Part shown: piece by piece, positions 17,590 through 26,208 of the stretch | Numbering within the stretch: the first letter of the stretch is position 1 | How the letters are laid out: each line of letters opens with the position of its first letter | Origin: Prevotella sp. | GTDB taxonomy: Bacteria > Bacteroidota > Bacteroidia > Bacteroidales > Bacteroidaceae | NCBI GenBank assembly: GCA_017475265.1 | Contig: JAFVFY010000068.1 | Coordinates: 1 to 62,550 of the forward strand | Direction: 5' to 3' | DNA: 62,550 bases | The notes under the pieces: model-generated | Told to the model about the DNA's origin: nothing | The model's database searches: none | The model's input: the letters and a program-made list of their open reading frames with translations, nothing else | Translations under genes and position numbers: made by a program

Positions 17590-18660
17590 TCAGGGCACAT
17601 GGTCAAGAATCCGCTCTATATGGCACACCAGCAACCCTCCGTCGTCTTTGCGCAGGTGCATGCCGTTGCCCTCGCAGTAACGCCAGTATTTACACTTCGC
17701 GCATTTATCCTTTTTCATCCATGAGCGGTCGCGGTATTGCTGGTAGCGATTTTCCCATACGTCCAGGAAGTCATCCTGGTAGATGTTTCCCTGAGTGTAA
17801 TGCGAACGAATACTGGTACAAGCGCTGATGCTTCCGTCGATGAGCACGGACCCCACGGTGACGCCCGCAGCACAACGGAACATCCAGTCACGTACATCAC
17901 CTTCATAATCGCCTACGAAGCCCTCGCAACTGTAGTTAGCATGGATTTTCCCTTCCTGACGTGTCTGGCGGATGAACTGTAACAGCTGGCGGAACTGCTC
18001 GTTGCTCACTTGCAGCATGGGGTCATTGGCGGCACGGCCCATAGGGAAGATGGGGAAGAGGCGCCAGTCCTTCACTCCCTTGCCGATGAGGAAGTCGCGG
18101 ATTTCCGCCAACTGGTCGAAGTTTTTCTGGTTGACGCAGGTAACGGCATCGAACTTCACCTCTCCGTCAGCCACCAGCAAGTCCAGGGCCCGGCTGGCCA
18201 TTTTGAAGCTCTGCGGATGGCGGCGCAGCCAGTCGTGGCTGTCCTGAAGTCCGTCGAGGCTCACGGCTACGGAGCAAAGTCCTGCTGCACGCAGATTGCG
18301 AAAGCGTTCTGGAGTAAGGGCCAGGCCATTGGTGACCATGCCCCAGGGGAAACCACGCTCGTAGATGCCACGTCCGCAAAGCTCCAGGTCGTCGCGCATA
18401 AGTGGTTCGCCGCCGCTGATGATGACAAACACCTTATGAGGGTCTAGCTTCTTTGAAATGCTGTCGAGGACGCGGAAGAAATCTTCACGGGGCATATCGG
18501 GAGCAACGGCTGATGCACGACAATCGCTGCCGCAATGGCGACAGCTGACATTGCAGCGCAGCGTGCTTTCCCAGAACAACTGGCGCAATGGGTGCTCGCG
18601 CTTCAGGTTGTTGTTCATCATGCGGGCCAGCTCCAGCCCTATTCGCTTACGCAGTTCCAT
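17590..18660 (-). CDS. radical SAM/SPASM protein (TIGR04133-like)
   Basis: The 356-residue enzyme has the 4Fe-4S motif CNVSCRHC (C36, C40, C43), the SAM-binding GGEP (IISGGEPLMRDDL), and a C-terminal SPASM-like cysteine set: CAAGVTVGSVLIDGSISAC, then KDKCAKCKYWRYCEGNG. Overall it resembles the Bacteroidetes family TIGR04133, often found beside a lipoprotein (TIGR04134). No such partner lies next to it here, so the substrate is open. It has its own promoter. Confidence 0.8.
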   Translation of the reverse strand: MELRKRIGLELARMMNNNLKREHPLRQLFWESTLRCNVSCRHCGSDCRASAVAPDMPREDFFRVLDSISKKLDPHKVFVIISGGEPLMRDDLELCGRGIYERGFPWGMVTNGLALTPERFRNLRAAGLCSVAVSLDGLQDSHDWLRRHPQSFKMASRALDLLVADGEVKFDAVTCVNQKNFDQLAEIRDFLIGKGVKDWRLFPIFPMGRAANDPMLQVSNEQFRQLLQFIRQTRQEGKIHANYSCEGFVGDYEGDVRDWMFRCAAGVTVGSVLIDGSISACTSIRSHYTQGNIYQDDFLDVWENRYQQYRDRSWMKKDKCAKCKYWRYCEGNGMHLRKDDGGLLVCHIERILDHVP

Positions 18661-18676
18661 GTGAAATACTTGGGTG

Positions 18677-18684
18677 CAAAAGTA
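18677..18684 (-). promoter_or_regulatory. -7 box for radical SAM gene
   Basis: TACTTTTG on the minus strand fits TAnnTTTG and sits 17 bases before the ATG at 18660. The leader is very short. Confidence 0.6.
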
Positions 18685-18754
18685 CGAACTTTATTCGTAA
18701 CGGCCAAATCTTTTTCTCTTTTTTAGGGTTTATCTGCTTATGCCAAAACAATAG

Positions 18755-18864
18755 AACGGATTTCTCTCATAGAGAAAACGGCTTTCTCTCCTAGACAAAA
18801 CGGCTTTCTCTCCCAGAGAAAACGGCTTTCTCTACCAGAGAAAACGGCTTTCTCTCACAAAAAG
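18755..18864. repeat. 22-bp tandem array, AACGGCTTTCTCT family (5 copies)
   Basis: Units start at 18755, 18777, 18799, 18821 and 18843. Each carries the dyad TTTCTCT..AGAGAAA around 2-4 variable bases. The same family recurs at 35848-35942 and, diverged, at 62356-62421. Confidence 0.9.
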
Positions 18865-18896
18865 TTCCGGGCAATCTATGAGAAAGCCCGGAACTT
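18862..18896 (-). terminator. terminator of secreted-protein gene
   Basis: AAGTTCCGGGC (18896-18886) pairs with GCCCGGAACTT (18872-18862) on the minus strand and is followed by a T run that merges with the array. Confidence 0.8.
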
Positions 18897-18918
18897 GCTT
18901 TTGGTGTGATGCTAGTCG

Positions 18919-19989
18919 TTAGCGAACTATTTCTTTCTTCCCGTCACGTATGTAGACTCCCTTCTGAGGCTGGCTCTTGAGACGGCGGCCTTGCAGGTCG
19001 TAATAAGGAGCGTGGGAGCCTTCGACAGTCACTTGCTGCGGGTTGATACTGTTGATGATTGCCTTGTAGTCATTCTGGTCGTTTATAGGAATAGAGTATT
19101 CGGTATAATCTTCGGTAACCGTAATATCCCCTTCGTACAGGCAGACAGTTCTTTCGTTCTCGCTTCCAGCCATGACGGTATGGTTCAATCGAAGATGGTA
19201 AGGCTCATATAGTATATTGATAATGTCAAAGTTCAGATGAGCCACCCGTTTGCAGTCTTTGTCAGGGATTCCATCGGTCAACACATTGACCACCAGCGTA
19301 CCATCCTTGTCACGTCCTGCCTGAACGTCCAGGTAATTGTATTCACAAGGCAGGATGTAGTTTGTGAAATTGCAGGACAACCTATTTTCTCGGAAGGTGT
19401 AGATGTCCAGGCTCTGGCTAAAGTCATAGTCAGAATACCTGTCGAGGTAGTTAGTTATCTCGTATGGCCAGAAACCATCCGCCTTGACTGGATATTCAAA
19501 GCCTTCCTCGTATGCCTGTTCCAGCGTATTCAAGTCGATTATCACCACAGAGTGCTCTTTGAAGGATACCATACCAACATTGCGTCCCCTCACCTTCACT
19601 TGGTATTCATCTTTCATGGCATTGAAGATGGTGAAGTAGATGTTGATTTGGCAAATACAGTTGGCTAAATATTCGCCGGTGCCCTCATCAACGTTAATGG
19701 CAAGCTCCTGTCCGTCTTCTTGGCAATATACCTTGACATTGCCGTAAGCACAGTTCACCTCGTGGTTGATAAGCTCGCCATAGAATCCGCTTTCGTTGCG
19801 GGTGAGCTTGAGGGTAGGATGCCCCATGACACTTTCGCTTCTCGTCCTGGAGGAACACTCCGTGTTCGACACATCGCCCACCGTAATTCCTGAGTTGTCG
19901 TCTTGGGCAAAACACGACATTCCTTGTAATAATGCCAAGAGCATCGTGGCTCTGAACAGCATGTTCTTCTTTGTCTGATTCTTTTTCAT
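18919..19989 (-). CDS. secreted protein with type IX-style C-terminal tail
   Basis: The 356-residue protein has a signal peptide (about 1-28, ending CFA-Q) and no domain I recognise. The body is beta-rich, with acidic and cysteine-containing stretches. The C-terminus YYDLQGRRLKSQPQKGVYIR followed by DGKKEIVR is the short tail typical of Prevotella surface or secreted proteins, often considered a type IX sorting signal. Function unknown. It has its own promoter and terminator. Confidence 0.75.
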   Translation of the reverse strand: MKKNQTKKNMLFRATMLLALLQGMSCFAQDDNSGITVGDVSNTECSSRTRSESVMGHPTLKLTRNESGFYGELINHEVNCAYGNVKVYCQEDGQELAINVDEGTGEYLANCICQINIYFTIFNAMKDEYQVKVRGRNVGMVSFKEHSVVIIDLNTLEQAYEEGFEYPVKADGFWPYEITNYLDRYSDYDFSQSLDIYTFRENRLSCNFTNYILPCEYNYLDVQAGRDKDGTLVVNVLTDGIPDKDCKRVAHLNFDIINILYEPYHLRLNHTVMAGSENERTVCLYEGDITVTEDYTEYSIPINDQNDYKAIINSINPQQVTVEGSHAPYYDLQGRRLKSQPQKGVYIRDGKKEIVR

Positions 19990-20016
19990 AGCTAGTTTTA
20001 TTTGTTAAAATTTCTG

Positions 20017-20024
20017 CAAAGTTA
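20017..20024 (-). promoter_or_regulatory. -7 box for secreted-protein gene
   Basis: TAACTTTG on the minus strand, 28 bases before the ATG at 19989. Confidence 0.5.
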
Positions 20025-20114
20025 TTCATTTTCTAATAATATGATAGGAAAAAGAGAAAAAGACTGCACGGCATTAACATTATTTATTACAATTATATAA
20101 AAGAGGTTCACTTT

Positions 20115-20146
20115 TTTGGTCAGCTCACATAAAATGATTAATTTTG
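20115..20146 (+). promoter_or_regulatory. promoter of HAD-apbC-recF operon
   Basis: TTTG (20115-20118), 20 bp, TAATTTTG (20139-20146). The ATG follows at 20172. Confidence 0.75.
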
Positions 20147-20171
20147 CCGACGATTTGAACACGTATGACGT

Positions 20172-20933
20172 ATGGTTGATGAAATACGGAATTATCTCTC
20201 GCGTACAGGTTACGGTTCGCTAAGACCGAGGGCTGTGCTCTTCGACATGGATGGTGTGCTCTATGACTCTATGCCTCGTCATGCCGTGGCCTGGCAGCAG
20301 TCGATGGCTCATTTCGGACTGACGATGACGGCTGCCGATGCCTACGCTACGGAGGGAGCACGAGGTATAGACACGGTAAGAAATCTGGTGCGCAAGGAGC
20401 GTGGCGAGGATATCAGCCTGGAGGAGGCCCAGATGATGTATGACCTGAAGTCGGAAATCTTTCATGCTATGACGCCTCCTGCACCCATCATGCCCGGTAT
20501 CCCTGAGCTGATGGCACAGATACACGAGTGTGGTCTCAGCATTGGTATTGTCACGGGTAGCGGACAGCGTCCGCTGATTGCCCGTCTGATGAACGACTTC
20601 GGAGACTATCTCACGGAGAATCATATTGTTACGGCCTATGATGTGGAACACGGGAAACCTGCTCCAGACCCTTACCTCATGGGGCTGGAGAAGATGGGAG
20701 ACCTGAAGCCCTGGGAGGCTTTGGTGGTGGAGAATGCTCCGCTGGGTGTGGCTGCTGCCGTAGCGGCACGATGCTTCACCATTGCCGTCAACACAGGGCC
20801 CTTGCCAGACGAGGTGCTCCTCAGTCAGGGAGCCGACATCATCTTCCCGACAATGCCCGCTTTCAGCAATCGTTGGAATGAACTTTACAACAATATAAAA
20901 TCTCAACCCTCAAATCTCAACTCTCAACTCTAA
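20172..20933 (+). CDS. HAD hydrolase, beta-phosphoglucomutase-like
   Basis: The 253-residue protein has motif I AVLFDMDGVLYDSMP, a helical cap, motif II IGIVTGSGQ, Lys in HGKPAPDPYLMGL and motif IV ALVVENAPLGVAAA. These are the marks of the PGMB/phosphatase branch, which acts on sugar phosphates or similar. The last residues (NIKSQPSNLNSQL) come from a TCTCAA simple-repeat tract running into the stop, not from family sequence. First gene of a + strand operon with apbC (1 base after the stop) and recF. Confidence 0.85.
   Translation: MVDEIRNYLSRTGYGSLRPRAVLFDMDGVLYDSMPRHAVAWQQSMAHFGLTMTAADAYATEGARGIDTVRNLVRKERGEDISLEEAQMMYDLKSEIFHAMTPPAPIMPGIPELMAQIHECGLSIGIVTGSGQRPLIARLMNDFGDYLTENHIVTAYDVEHGKPAPDPYLMGLEKMGDLKPWEALVVENAPLGVAAAVAARCFTIAVNTGPLPDEVLLSQGADIIFPTMPAFSNRWNELYNNIKSQPSNLNSQL
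20900..20931. repeat. simple repeat, TCTCAACCC type
   Basis: Drifting TCTCAAcCCTCAAa units that extend the HAD reading frame by about 13 residues. Confidence 0.7.
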
Positions 20934-20934
20934 T

Positions 20935-22083
20935 ATGTCCCTCTATCCGAAAATGATCGTCGATGCGCTGGCCACCGTTACCTATGCCGGCACGAAGAAG
21001 AACCTTGTGGAGAGCGAAATGCTTGCCGACACCCCTGTTGTTGCTGCTCCTCAGAACGACGGAGAACCGTGGCAGGTGAAGGTGGTGCTGCTCTTCCCCC
21101 GCGAAACCGACCCGTTCCTGAAGTCTACCGTAAAGGCTGCCGAGGCCGCCATCCGATACCATTGTGCTACAGCACTCGGCGGTTCGCCCGCCGAGGTTCC
21201 TCTTGAGGTGGCCATAGAGACGGAGTTCAAGTCGAAGCCCCGTCCGGAGGTGGAAAAGCTTCTGCCAGGCGTGAAGAACATCATCGCCGTGAGCAGCGGA
21301 AAGGGTGGGGTAGGTAAGAGCACCGTCGCTGCCAACCTCGCTATTGCCCTGGCTCGTTTGGGCTATAGCGTGGGCCTGCTCGATACCGATATCTTCGGCC
21401 CTTCCGTGCCCAAGATGTTCAACGTCGAGGATGCCCGCCCTTACGCCGTGAAGGTAGATGGCCGAGACCTCATAGAACCTATCGAGCAGTATGGCGTAAA
21501 GCTGCTGTCCATCGGTTTCTTCGTATCACCCACTACGGCGACGCTCTGGCGCGGCGGCATGGCTACAAGTGCTCTGAAGCAGCTCATTGCCGATGCCGAC
21601 TGGGGCGAGCTTGACTACTTCATCCTCGACACCCCACCGGGTACAAGTGACATTCACCTCACTCTCCTGCAGACGCTCGCCATCACCGGTGCCGTCATCG
21701 TCTCTACGCCCCAACAGGTGGCGCTGGCCGATGCACGCAAGGGAATAGACATGTATCGCAACGAGAAGGTGAACGTCCCCATCCTCGGCTTGGTAGAGAA
21801 CATGGCGTGGTTCACTCCCGCCGAACTGCCCAATAACCGTTACTACATCTTTGGCCGTGAGGGTTGTAAGCAGCTGGCCGAGGAGATGAAGCTCCCCCTG
21901 CTGGCACAAATTCCGCTTGTGCAGGGCATCTGCGATAGTGGTGACAAGGGACAACCCGTTGCTACCAAGGTAGACACCATGACGGGACAGGCGTTTCTGA
22001 ACCTCGCACAGGCCGTGGTCACCGTCGTGAACCGCCGCAACAAGGAAATGCCAAAGACGAAAATCGTAAAAGTAGAGAAATAA
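20935..22083 (+). CDS. apbC: Mrp/NBP35-type Fe-S cluster carrier ATPase
   Basis: The 382-residue protein binds and passes on Fe-S clusters. An N-terminal MIP18/DUF59 domain (1 to about 100) is followed by the deviant Walker A KGGVGKS at 123-129, Walker B-like FILDTPPGTSDIHLTLLQ, and the C-terminal core. It ends with a basic tail. The stop is followed by a TCTCAA-type repeat and then recF. Confidence 0.93.
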   Translation: MSLYPKMIVDALATVTYAGTKKNLVESEMLADTPVVAAPQNDGEPWQVKVVLLFPRETDPFLKSTVKAAEAAIRYHCATALGGSPAEVPLEVAIETEFKSKPRPEVEKLLPGVKNIIAVSSGKGGVGKSTVAANLAIALARLGYSVGLLDTDIFGPSVPKMFNVEDARPYAVKVDGRDLIEPIEQYGVKLLSIGFFVSPTTATLWRGGMATSALKQLIADADWGELDYFILDTPPGTSDIHLTLLQTLAITGAVIVSTPQQVALADARKGIDMYRNEKVNVPILGLVENMAWFTPAELPNNRYYIFGREGCKQLAEEMKLPLLAQIPLVQGICDSGDKGQPVATKVDTMTGQAFLNLAQAVVTVVNRRNKEMPKTKIVKVEK

Positions 22084-22120
22084 AAACTCAACCTTCAAAT
22101 CTCAACCCTCAAATCATAAG
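22084..22120. repeat. simple repeat, TCTCAA type
   Basis: AACTCAACCTTCAAATCTCA and following units fill the gap between apbC and recF. Confidence 0.7.
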
Positions 22121-22124
22121 TGAT

Positions 22125-23276
22125 GTGATTCTCAACCGTCTGTCAATCCTCAACTACAAGAACATTGGAGAGGCCAGCCTTGACTTCTCTCCAAACATCA
22201 ACTGCTTCATCGGACAGAACGGGGCGGGCAAGACCAATGTGCTCGATGCCATCTACTTCCTGTCGTTCTGTCACTCCGCCCATACCACCCAGGACTCAGT
22301 AGTCCTCCGTCACGGCGAGGAGTTCATGGTGCTGGAGGGCGATTATGCTGACGGGGATTTGCAATCCCCGCCTTTACATATATATTGTGGTATGAAGCGG
22401 GGCATGAAGAAACACTTCAAGCGCGATAAGAAGGAGTACAAGCGGTTGAGCGAGCACATCGGCTTGATACCCATTGTGAACGTCTCACCCGGCGACACCC
22501 AGCTCATAGAGGGAAGTAGCGAGGAACGACGGCGGTTGATGGATGTGGTAATTGCCCAGATGGACAGAACGTACATTGCCACCCTTAACCGCTATAACAA
22601 AGCCCTTCAGCAACGTAATGCCATGCTGAAGCAGGATAGTCAGGAATCAATAGAAGGCAACAAGACTATCGACCTCGACCTGCTGGGTCTTTGGGAGGAG
22701 CAGATGGCTCATGAGGGTGAGATTATCTTTCAGAAGCGGCAGGAGTTCATTACTCACCTCATGCCTCACTTCGAACAGTTCTACTCTCGCATTTCAGGCA
22801 GCCGGGAACAGGTGTCACTTAGCTATGTGTCTCATTGCCAGCGTGGTCCATTGCTTGATGTCATTCGTCGTGACCGTCATAAAGACCTTGCCGTTGGCTA
22901 CTCCCTCCACGGTATTCATCGAGACGACCTGGAGATGCTTCTCGACGGCCATCCAATGCGCCGTGAGGGTAGTCAGGGACAGATGAAAACTTACGTCGTG
23001 GCGCTGAAGCTGGCGCAGTTCGACTATATGGCCTCCCCTCAACGGGGGAGGTTGGAAGGGCCTCCCACCACGCCCATCTTACTCCTTGATGATATTTTCG
23101 ACAAACTCGATGCCAGCCGTGTGGAGCAGATTATCTCCCTCGTCTCAGGCGAGCAGTTCGGACAGATATTTATTACCGACACCAATCGCGACCACCTCGA
23201 CCAAATCCTCCGTCACGGAGACTTCGACTACCGCCTCTTCCACGTAACCGACGGACAGGTCAACGTAGATTCGTAA
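22125..23276 (+). CDS. recF: DNA replication/repair protein RecF
   Basis: The 383-residue SMC-like ATPase loads RecA at gaps. Walker A is GQNGAGKT at 30-37, the signature region is HRDDLEMLL then GSQGQMKTYVVALKLAQFD, and Walker B is ILLLDDIFDKLD. GTG at 22125 is the start that matches the family N-terminus (MILNRLSILNYKN). Two in-frame insertions come from repeat DNA: DGDLQSPPLH (about 76-83, hairpin GGGGATTTGCAATCCCC) and ASPQRGRLEGPP (about 302-314) just before Walker B. Both fall in loops. Confidence 0.95.
   Translation: MILNRLSILNYKNIGEASLDFSPNINCFIGQNGAGKTNVLDAIYFLSFCHSAHTTQDSVVLRHGEEFMVLEGDYADGDLQSPPLHIYCGMKRGMKKHFKRDKKEYKRLSEHIGLIPIVNVSPGDTQLIEGSSEERRRLMDVVIAQMDRTYIATLNRYNKALQQRNAMLKQDSQESIEGNKTIDLDLLGLWEEQMAHEGEIIFQKRQEFITHLMPHFEQFYSRISGSREQVSLSYVSHCQRGPLLDVIRRDRHKDLAVGYSLHGIHRDDLEMLLDGHPMRREGSQGQMKTYVVALKLAQFDYMASPQRGRLEGPPTTPILLLDDIFDKLDASRVEQIISLVSGEQFGQIFITDTNRDHLDQILRHGDFDYRLFHVTDGQVNVDS
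22352..22370. repeat. hairpin repeat inside recF
   Basis: CGGGGATTTGCAATCCCCG is a near-perfect palindrome coding for GDLQSP in a surface loop position. Confidence 0.65.
23031..23067. repeat. GC-rich repeat inside recF
   Basis: CCTCCCCTCAACGGGGGAGG with a following TTGGAAGGG unit, in frame between the coiled-coil return and Walker B. Confidence 0.65.
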
Positions 23277-23278
23277 CG

Positions 23279-23338
23279 TCCCTTTCACTCCCCTTTCACT
23301 TCTCTTTCACTCCCCCTTACTCCTCTTTCACTCCCATG
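23279..23338. repeat. simple repeat, CTTTCACTCCCC type
   Basis: About five 12-bp-like units of CTTTCACTCCCC between recF and DUF721. Similar runs are at 42021-42065 (coding) and 57735-57780. Confidence 0.8.
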
Positions 23339-23626
23339 TTCAAACGCGACGTCCATCAAATCAGCCAGCTCATCATGCGTAACCTGCGTGTGCAGGGCTT
23401 GGAGACCCCGCTGCTACAGAAACGCCTTGTGGAGTCGTGGTCTCTGATTGCCGGATCGGCCATCGACCGCTACACCACCGATGTCAGTATCCGCAACCAG
23501 ACACTCTTCGTCCGTCTCTCCGTCCCCGCCCTTCGTGCCGACTTGAGCATGCGCCGCCAGGAGTTCGTCAAGCTCCTCAATGACTACGTTGGCGCCCAGG
23601 TGATAGCCGACATCAAGTTCTGCTGA
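23336..23626 (+). CDS. DUF721 protein (DciA-like)
   Basis: The 96-residue small protein begins MFKRDVHQISQLIMRNLRVQ and contains LVESWSLIAGSAIDRYTTDV and LRADLSMRRQEFVKLLND, typical of the DUF721/DciA group that is usually found beside recF. Some members help load the replicative helicase; for this short Bacteroidetes form that is inference. Last gene of the operon. The ATG overlaps the end of the CTTTCACTCC repeat. Confidence 0.85.
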   Translation: MFKRDVHQISQLIMRNLRVQGLETPLLQKRLVESWSLIAGSAIDRYTTDVSIRNQTLFVRLSVPALRADLSMRRQEFVKLLNDYVGAQVIADIKFC

Positions 23627-23662
23627 AAACCTCCATCTTGTTTCCTCAGTTTTTGTTACTAG

Positions 23663-25600
23663 TTAGCGTGTCATATTTGCCATCCTGGTGATGATAGAAG
23701 AAATATCTGCCACATCCACTGCGCCGTCTCTATTCACGTCACAGACATCGCCACTGCAGCCGATATTGAACACCCTGGTGGCCACGTTGCTATTCTCCCA
23801 CCCCTCTTTCATGGCGTAGACGCTGACCTTATAGACGCAGTCGAGCTTCACTTTGTCGCTATAGTACTTCTTGGCATCGGCAACGGTCACCTCCAACACA
23901 TACTCCACACCTTCCGTCTCGCAACCGAATGTCAGTTCGCCGTCGAGGAAATCGATGGTTGGAGTGGCACATTTATGCGTGTCGGGAGAGACAGGCATGT
24001 CCTCACCATTCAGAGCAACAATTTCCTTGAAGTCCATCCAAGGTTTTGCAACACTGTAAGCCTCCACCGAAGCCTCAGGCACGTGGAGTGTGGCATATTC
24101 TATGTAAGAGTCCTGGAAAAGATCAACAATTTGTCCTTGATAAGAAGGTGCCATCACGGGTACTTTCTCTGCCAGACAAAAGACATCTGTCAGTTCGGGG
24201 CATTTGGCGAACGCCATGTGATATAATTGCCTGGTTGAACAGCCGATGGTGACTGATTTCAGGCTGCTACAGCCTTCAAAAGCCTGCTCCCTTATGCTTG
24301 TTACCCTGTTGGGGATGGTCACTGAGGTCAGACCGCTGCAATTTTGGAAAGCATGGCCTCCTATGCTCGTAACGTTTTCGCCAATCGTGACGGAGGTCAG
24401 ACCCGTGCAACCCTCGAAAACATACCATCCTATTTTCGTCACGCTGTTTGGAATCGTGACGGATGTCAGGCTGTTGCAGCCTCTAAAAGACGAGGGCTCT
24501 AAACTTGTCACGCTGTTAGGTATTGTTATAGAGGTGAGACCCCTGCAACCATAGAAAGCCATTTCCCCTATGGTCGTCACGCTGTTTGGTATCGTGACGG
24601 AGGTCAGGGCGCTACATTTCCAGAAAGTGCCGGTTCCTATATTTGTCACACTGTTGGGAATGGTGACCGAGGCTAGGCTTTCGCACCCGGAAAAAGCTCC
24701 ATAATAGAATCCCCCTTCATTATAGCCATCCTTTATGCTCGTCACGCTGTTGGGAATGGTGACCGAGGCCAGGCTTATGCAATAAGAAAAAGTGCCAGCT
24801 TCTATGCTCGTCAGGCTGCTTGGCATGGTGATGGCAGACAGGTTGCGGCAACCTTGGAATGCATCCTTTCCTATGCTCGTCACGCTGTTGGGAATCGTGG
24901 CCGTGGTCAGACTGCTGCAGTAACTGAAAGCGGATTCCCCAATCGTTGTGACACCGTTTTGAATCGTAACGGAGGCCAGTTTGCTACAGTTCCAGAATGC
25001 CTTGTATTCTATCGTCGTCACGTTGCTGGGTATCGTTACTGAGGACAGACCGCTGAAAGCGAAAGCAAACCGTGCTATACTCGTCACGCTGCTAGGTATA
25101 ACTAAGTCATTTATCTCCTTACTACCAACTCTCAGATGTTGCCCATAATGTAGAGGATTGGCGTATTCGTCACTAAATTCAATTTCACACCATGCAGCTA
25201 AATCGGATATTTGTACTGAATTCAGTGCATTGCAGCCAAAGAAAGCGTGGCTGCCAATGCTCGTCACGCTGTTGGGAATCGTTATGGAGTTCAGGCCGCT
25301 GCAGTCAGAGAAAGCAGAACCTCCTATGATCGTCACGCTGTTGGGAATCGTGATGGAGGTCAGGCCGCTACAACCATAGAAAGCCAAGTCTTTTACGCTC
25401 GTCACACTGTAGTCCTCACCTTTGTATATGACAGAGGAGGGTATGTTTACGCTACCTGTGTATTTGATGGGATTACTTGTAACCTTAGCTACTTTTCCTT
25501 TCGGCACCACCTCATAGTAGACACCGTCAATTTCCACTACTTCCGCGCCCGCCATAATCGGCAGGAGCATCATCATGACAAATACCAGTCGTTTTTCCAT
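23663..25600 (-). CDS. BspA-like LRR_5 surface protein with dockerin-like end
   Basis: The 645-residue protein starts at the ATG at 25600 (an in-frame ATG five codons upstream is possible). A signal peptide (MEKRLVFVMMMLLPIMAGA) is followed by a beta-rich start (VEIDGVYYEVVP) and about fifteen 23-residue LRR_5 repeats with the pattern SVTIPNSVTSIGxxAFxGC to about residue 455. Next come a linker region and a C-terminal dockerin-like EF-hand (DVNRDGAVDVADISSIITRM). Such proteins bind host or microbial surfaces. Paired with a second LRR protein at 59680. Confidence 0.88.
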   Translation of the reverse strand: MEKRLVFVMMMLLPIMAGAEVVEIDGVYYEVVPKGKVAKVTSNPIKYTGSVNIPSSVIYKGEDYSVTSVKDLAFYGCSGLTSITIPNSVTIIGGSAFSDCSGLNSITIPNSVTSIGSHAFFGCNALNSVQISDLAAWCEIEFSDEYANPLHYGQHLRVGSKEINDLVIPSSVTSIARFAFAFSGLSSVTIPSNVTTIEYKAFWNCSKLASVTIQNGVTTIGESAFSYCSSLTTATIPNSVTSIGKDAFQGCRNLSAITMPSSLTSIEAGTFSYCISLASVTIPNSVTSIKDGYNEGGFYYGAFSGCESLASVTIPNSVTNIGTGTFWKCSALTSVTIPNSVTTIGEMAFYGCRGLTSITIPNSVTSLEPSSFRGCNSLTSVTIPNSVTKIGWYVFEGCTGLTSVTIGENVTSIGGHAFQNCSGLTSVTIPNRVTSIREQAFEGCSSLKSVTIGCSTRQLYHMAFAKCPELTDVFCLAEKVPVMAPSYQGQIVDLFQDSYIEYATLHVPEASVEAYSVAKPWMDFKEIVALNGEDMPVSPDTHKCATPTIDFLDGELTFGCETEGVEYVLEVTVADAKKYYSDKVKLDCVYKVSVYAMKEGWENSNVATRVFNIGCSGDVCDVNRDGAVDVADISSIITRMANMTR

Positions 25601-25807
25601 AATACTGATACTCATAATAAAAAAGTTTTAATGGTTAGACACATAGTTCGTTTCGCAATTCGAGTGCAAAATTACAATATTTTTTTATACTGGTAACTAT
25701 TTCTTCAGAAAAGAATTAATAAAATATCTCCTATCACACAGTTTCTACCCTAGTTCCTTGCTGCTGCCATTTTAGTCCCACAACTGGCGGGATAGTCCGG
25801 AGCAAGA

Positions 25808-25894
25808 GTTAATTCGCCGTCGATGAACGTTAATTCGCCGACGGTGAACGTTGAATCGTCGACGGTGAACGTTAATTCACCGTCTGCGAATTAA
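25808..25894. repeat. 21-bp tandem array, dyad units (4 copies)
   Basis: Units start at 25808, 25829, 25850 and 25871. The pattern GTTAATTCGCCGACGGTGAA has dyad symmetry (GTT...AAC). The array runs into the end of a broken lipoprotein gene. Confidence 0.85.
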
Positions 25895-26201
25895 CTTTTT
25901 TCTTCCACCAACACAAAATCTCGTAAAACCTTTTCTTGAACATCCAGTTCTGAAGTGGACAGATGCTGAGAATGATACAACTCAGCCATCTGTCCACAGA
26001 TACTCATCAGAAGTTCATAGCTGCTATCATCTGCATCTGCATAGCTGACGGAATTCTGATAGCATTGCAAGGCTTTAGGAGCCTCGCCCATGTCACGGTA
26101 AAAAAGTAATCAGCCACCTCCTTCATACGCTCATGGCGGCCGGGGTCGCAGGCGGTGAGCAGCAGGATAGGGATGGCAAATCCTAGCAAAGTTTTTTTCA
26201 C
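25891..26201 (-). pseudogene. TPR-type lipoprotein remnant
   Basis: The 5' part reads MKKTLLGFAIPILLLTACDP, a lipoprotein signal with the Cys, then RHERMKEVADYFF. In another frame follow RDMGEAPKALQCYQNSV and then YELLMSICGQMAELYHSQHL, a TPR-like stretch of a family I know as larger (about 400-550 residues) lipoproteins in Bacteroidales. The join lacks the segment normally between them and shifts frame. The 3' end stops at the tandem array, so most of the gene is gone. Confidence 0.65.
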
Positions 26202-26208
26202 TTTTTTG

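Noticed and set aside
18755-18864. Possible CRISPR array
   Set aside because: Units are 22 bp with no unique spacers and each unit has a dyad; no cas genes nearby.
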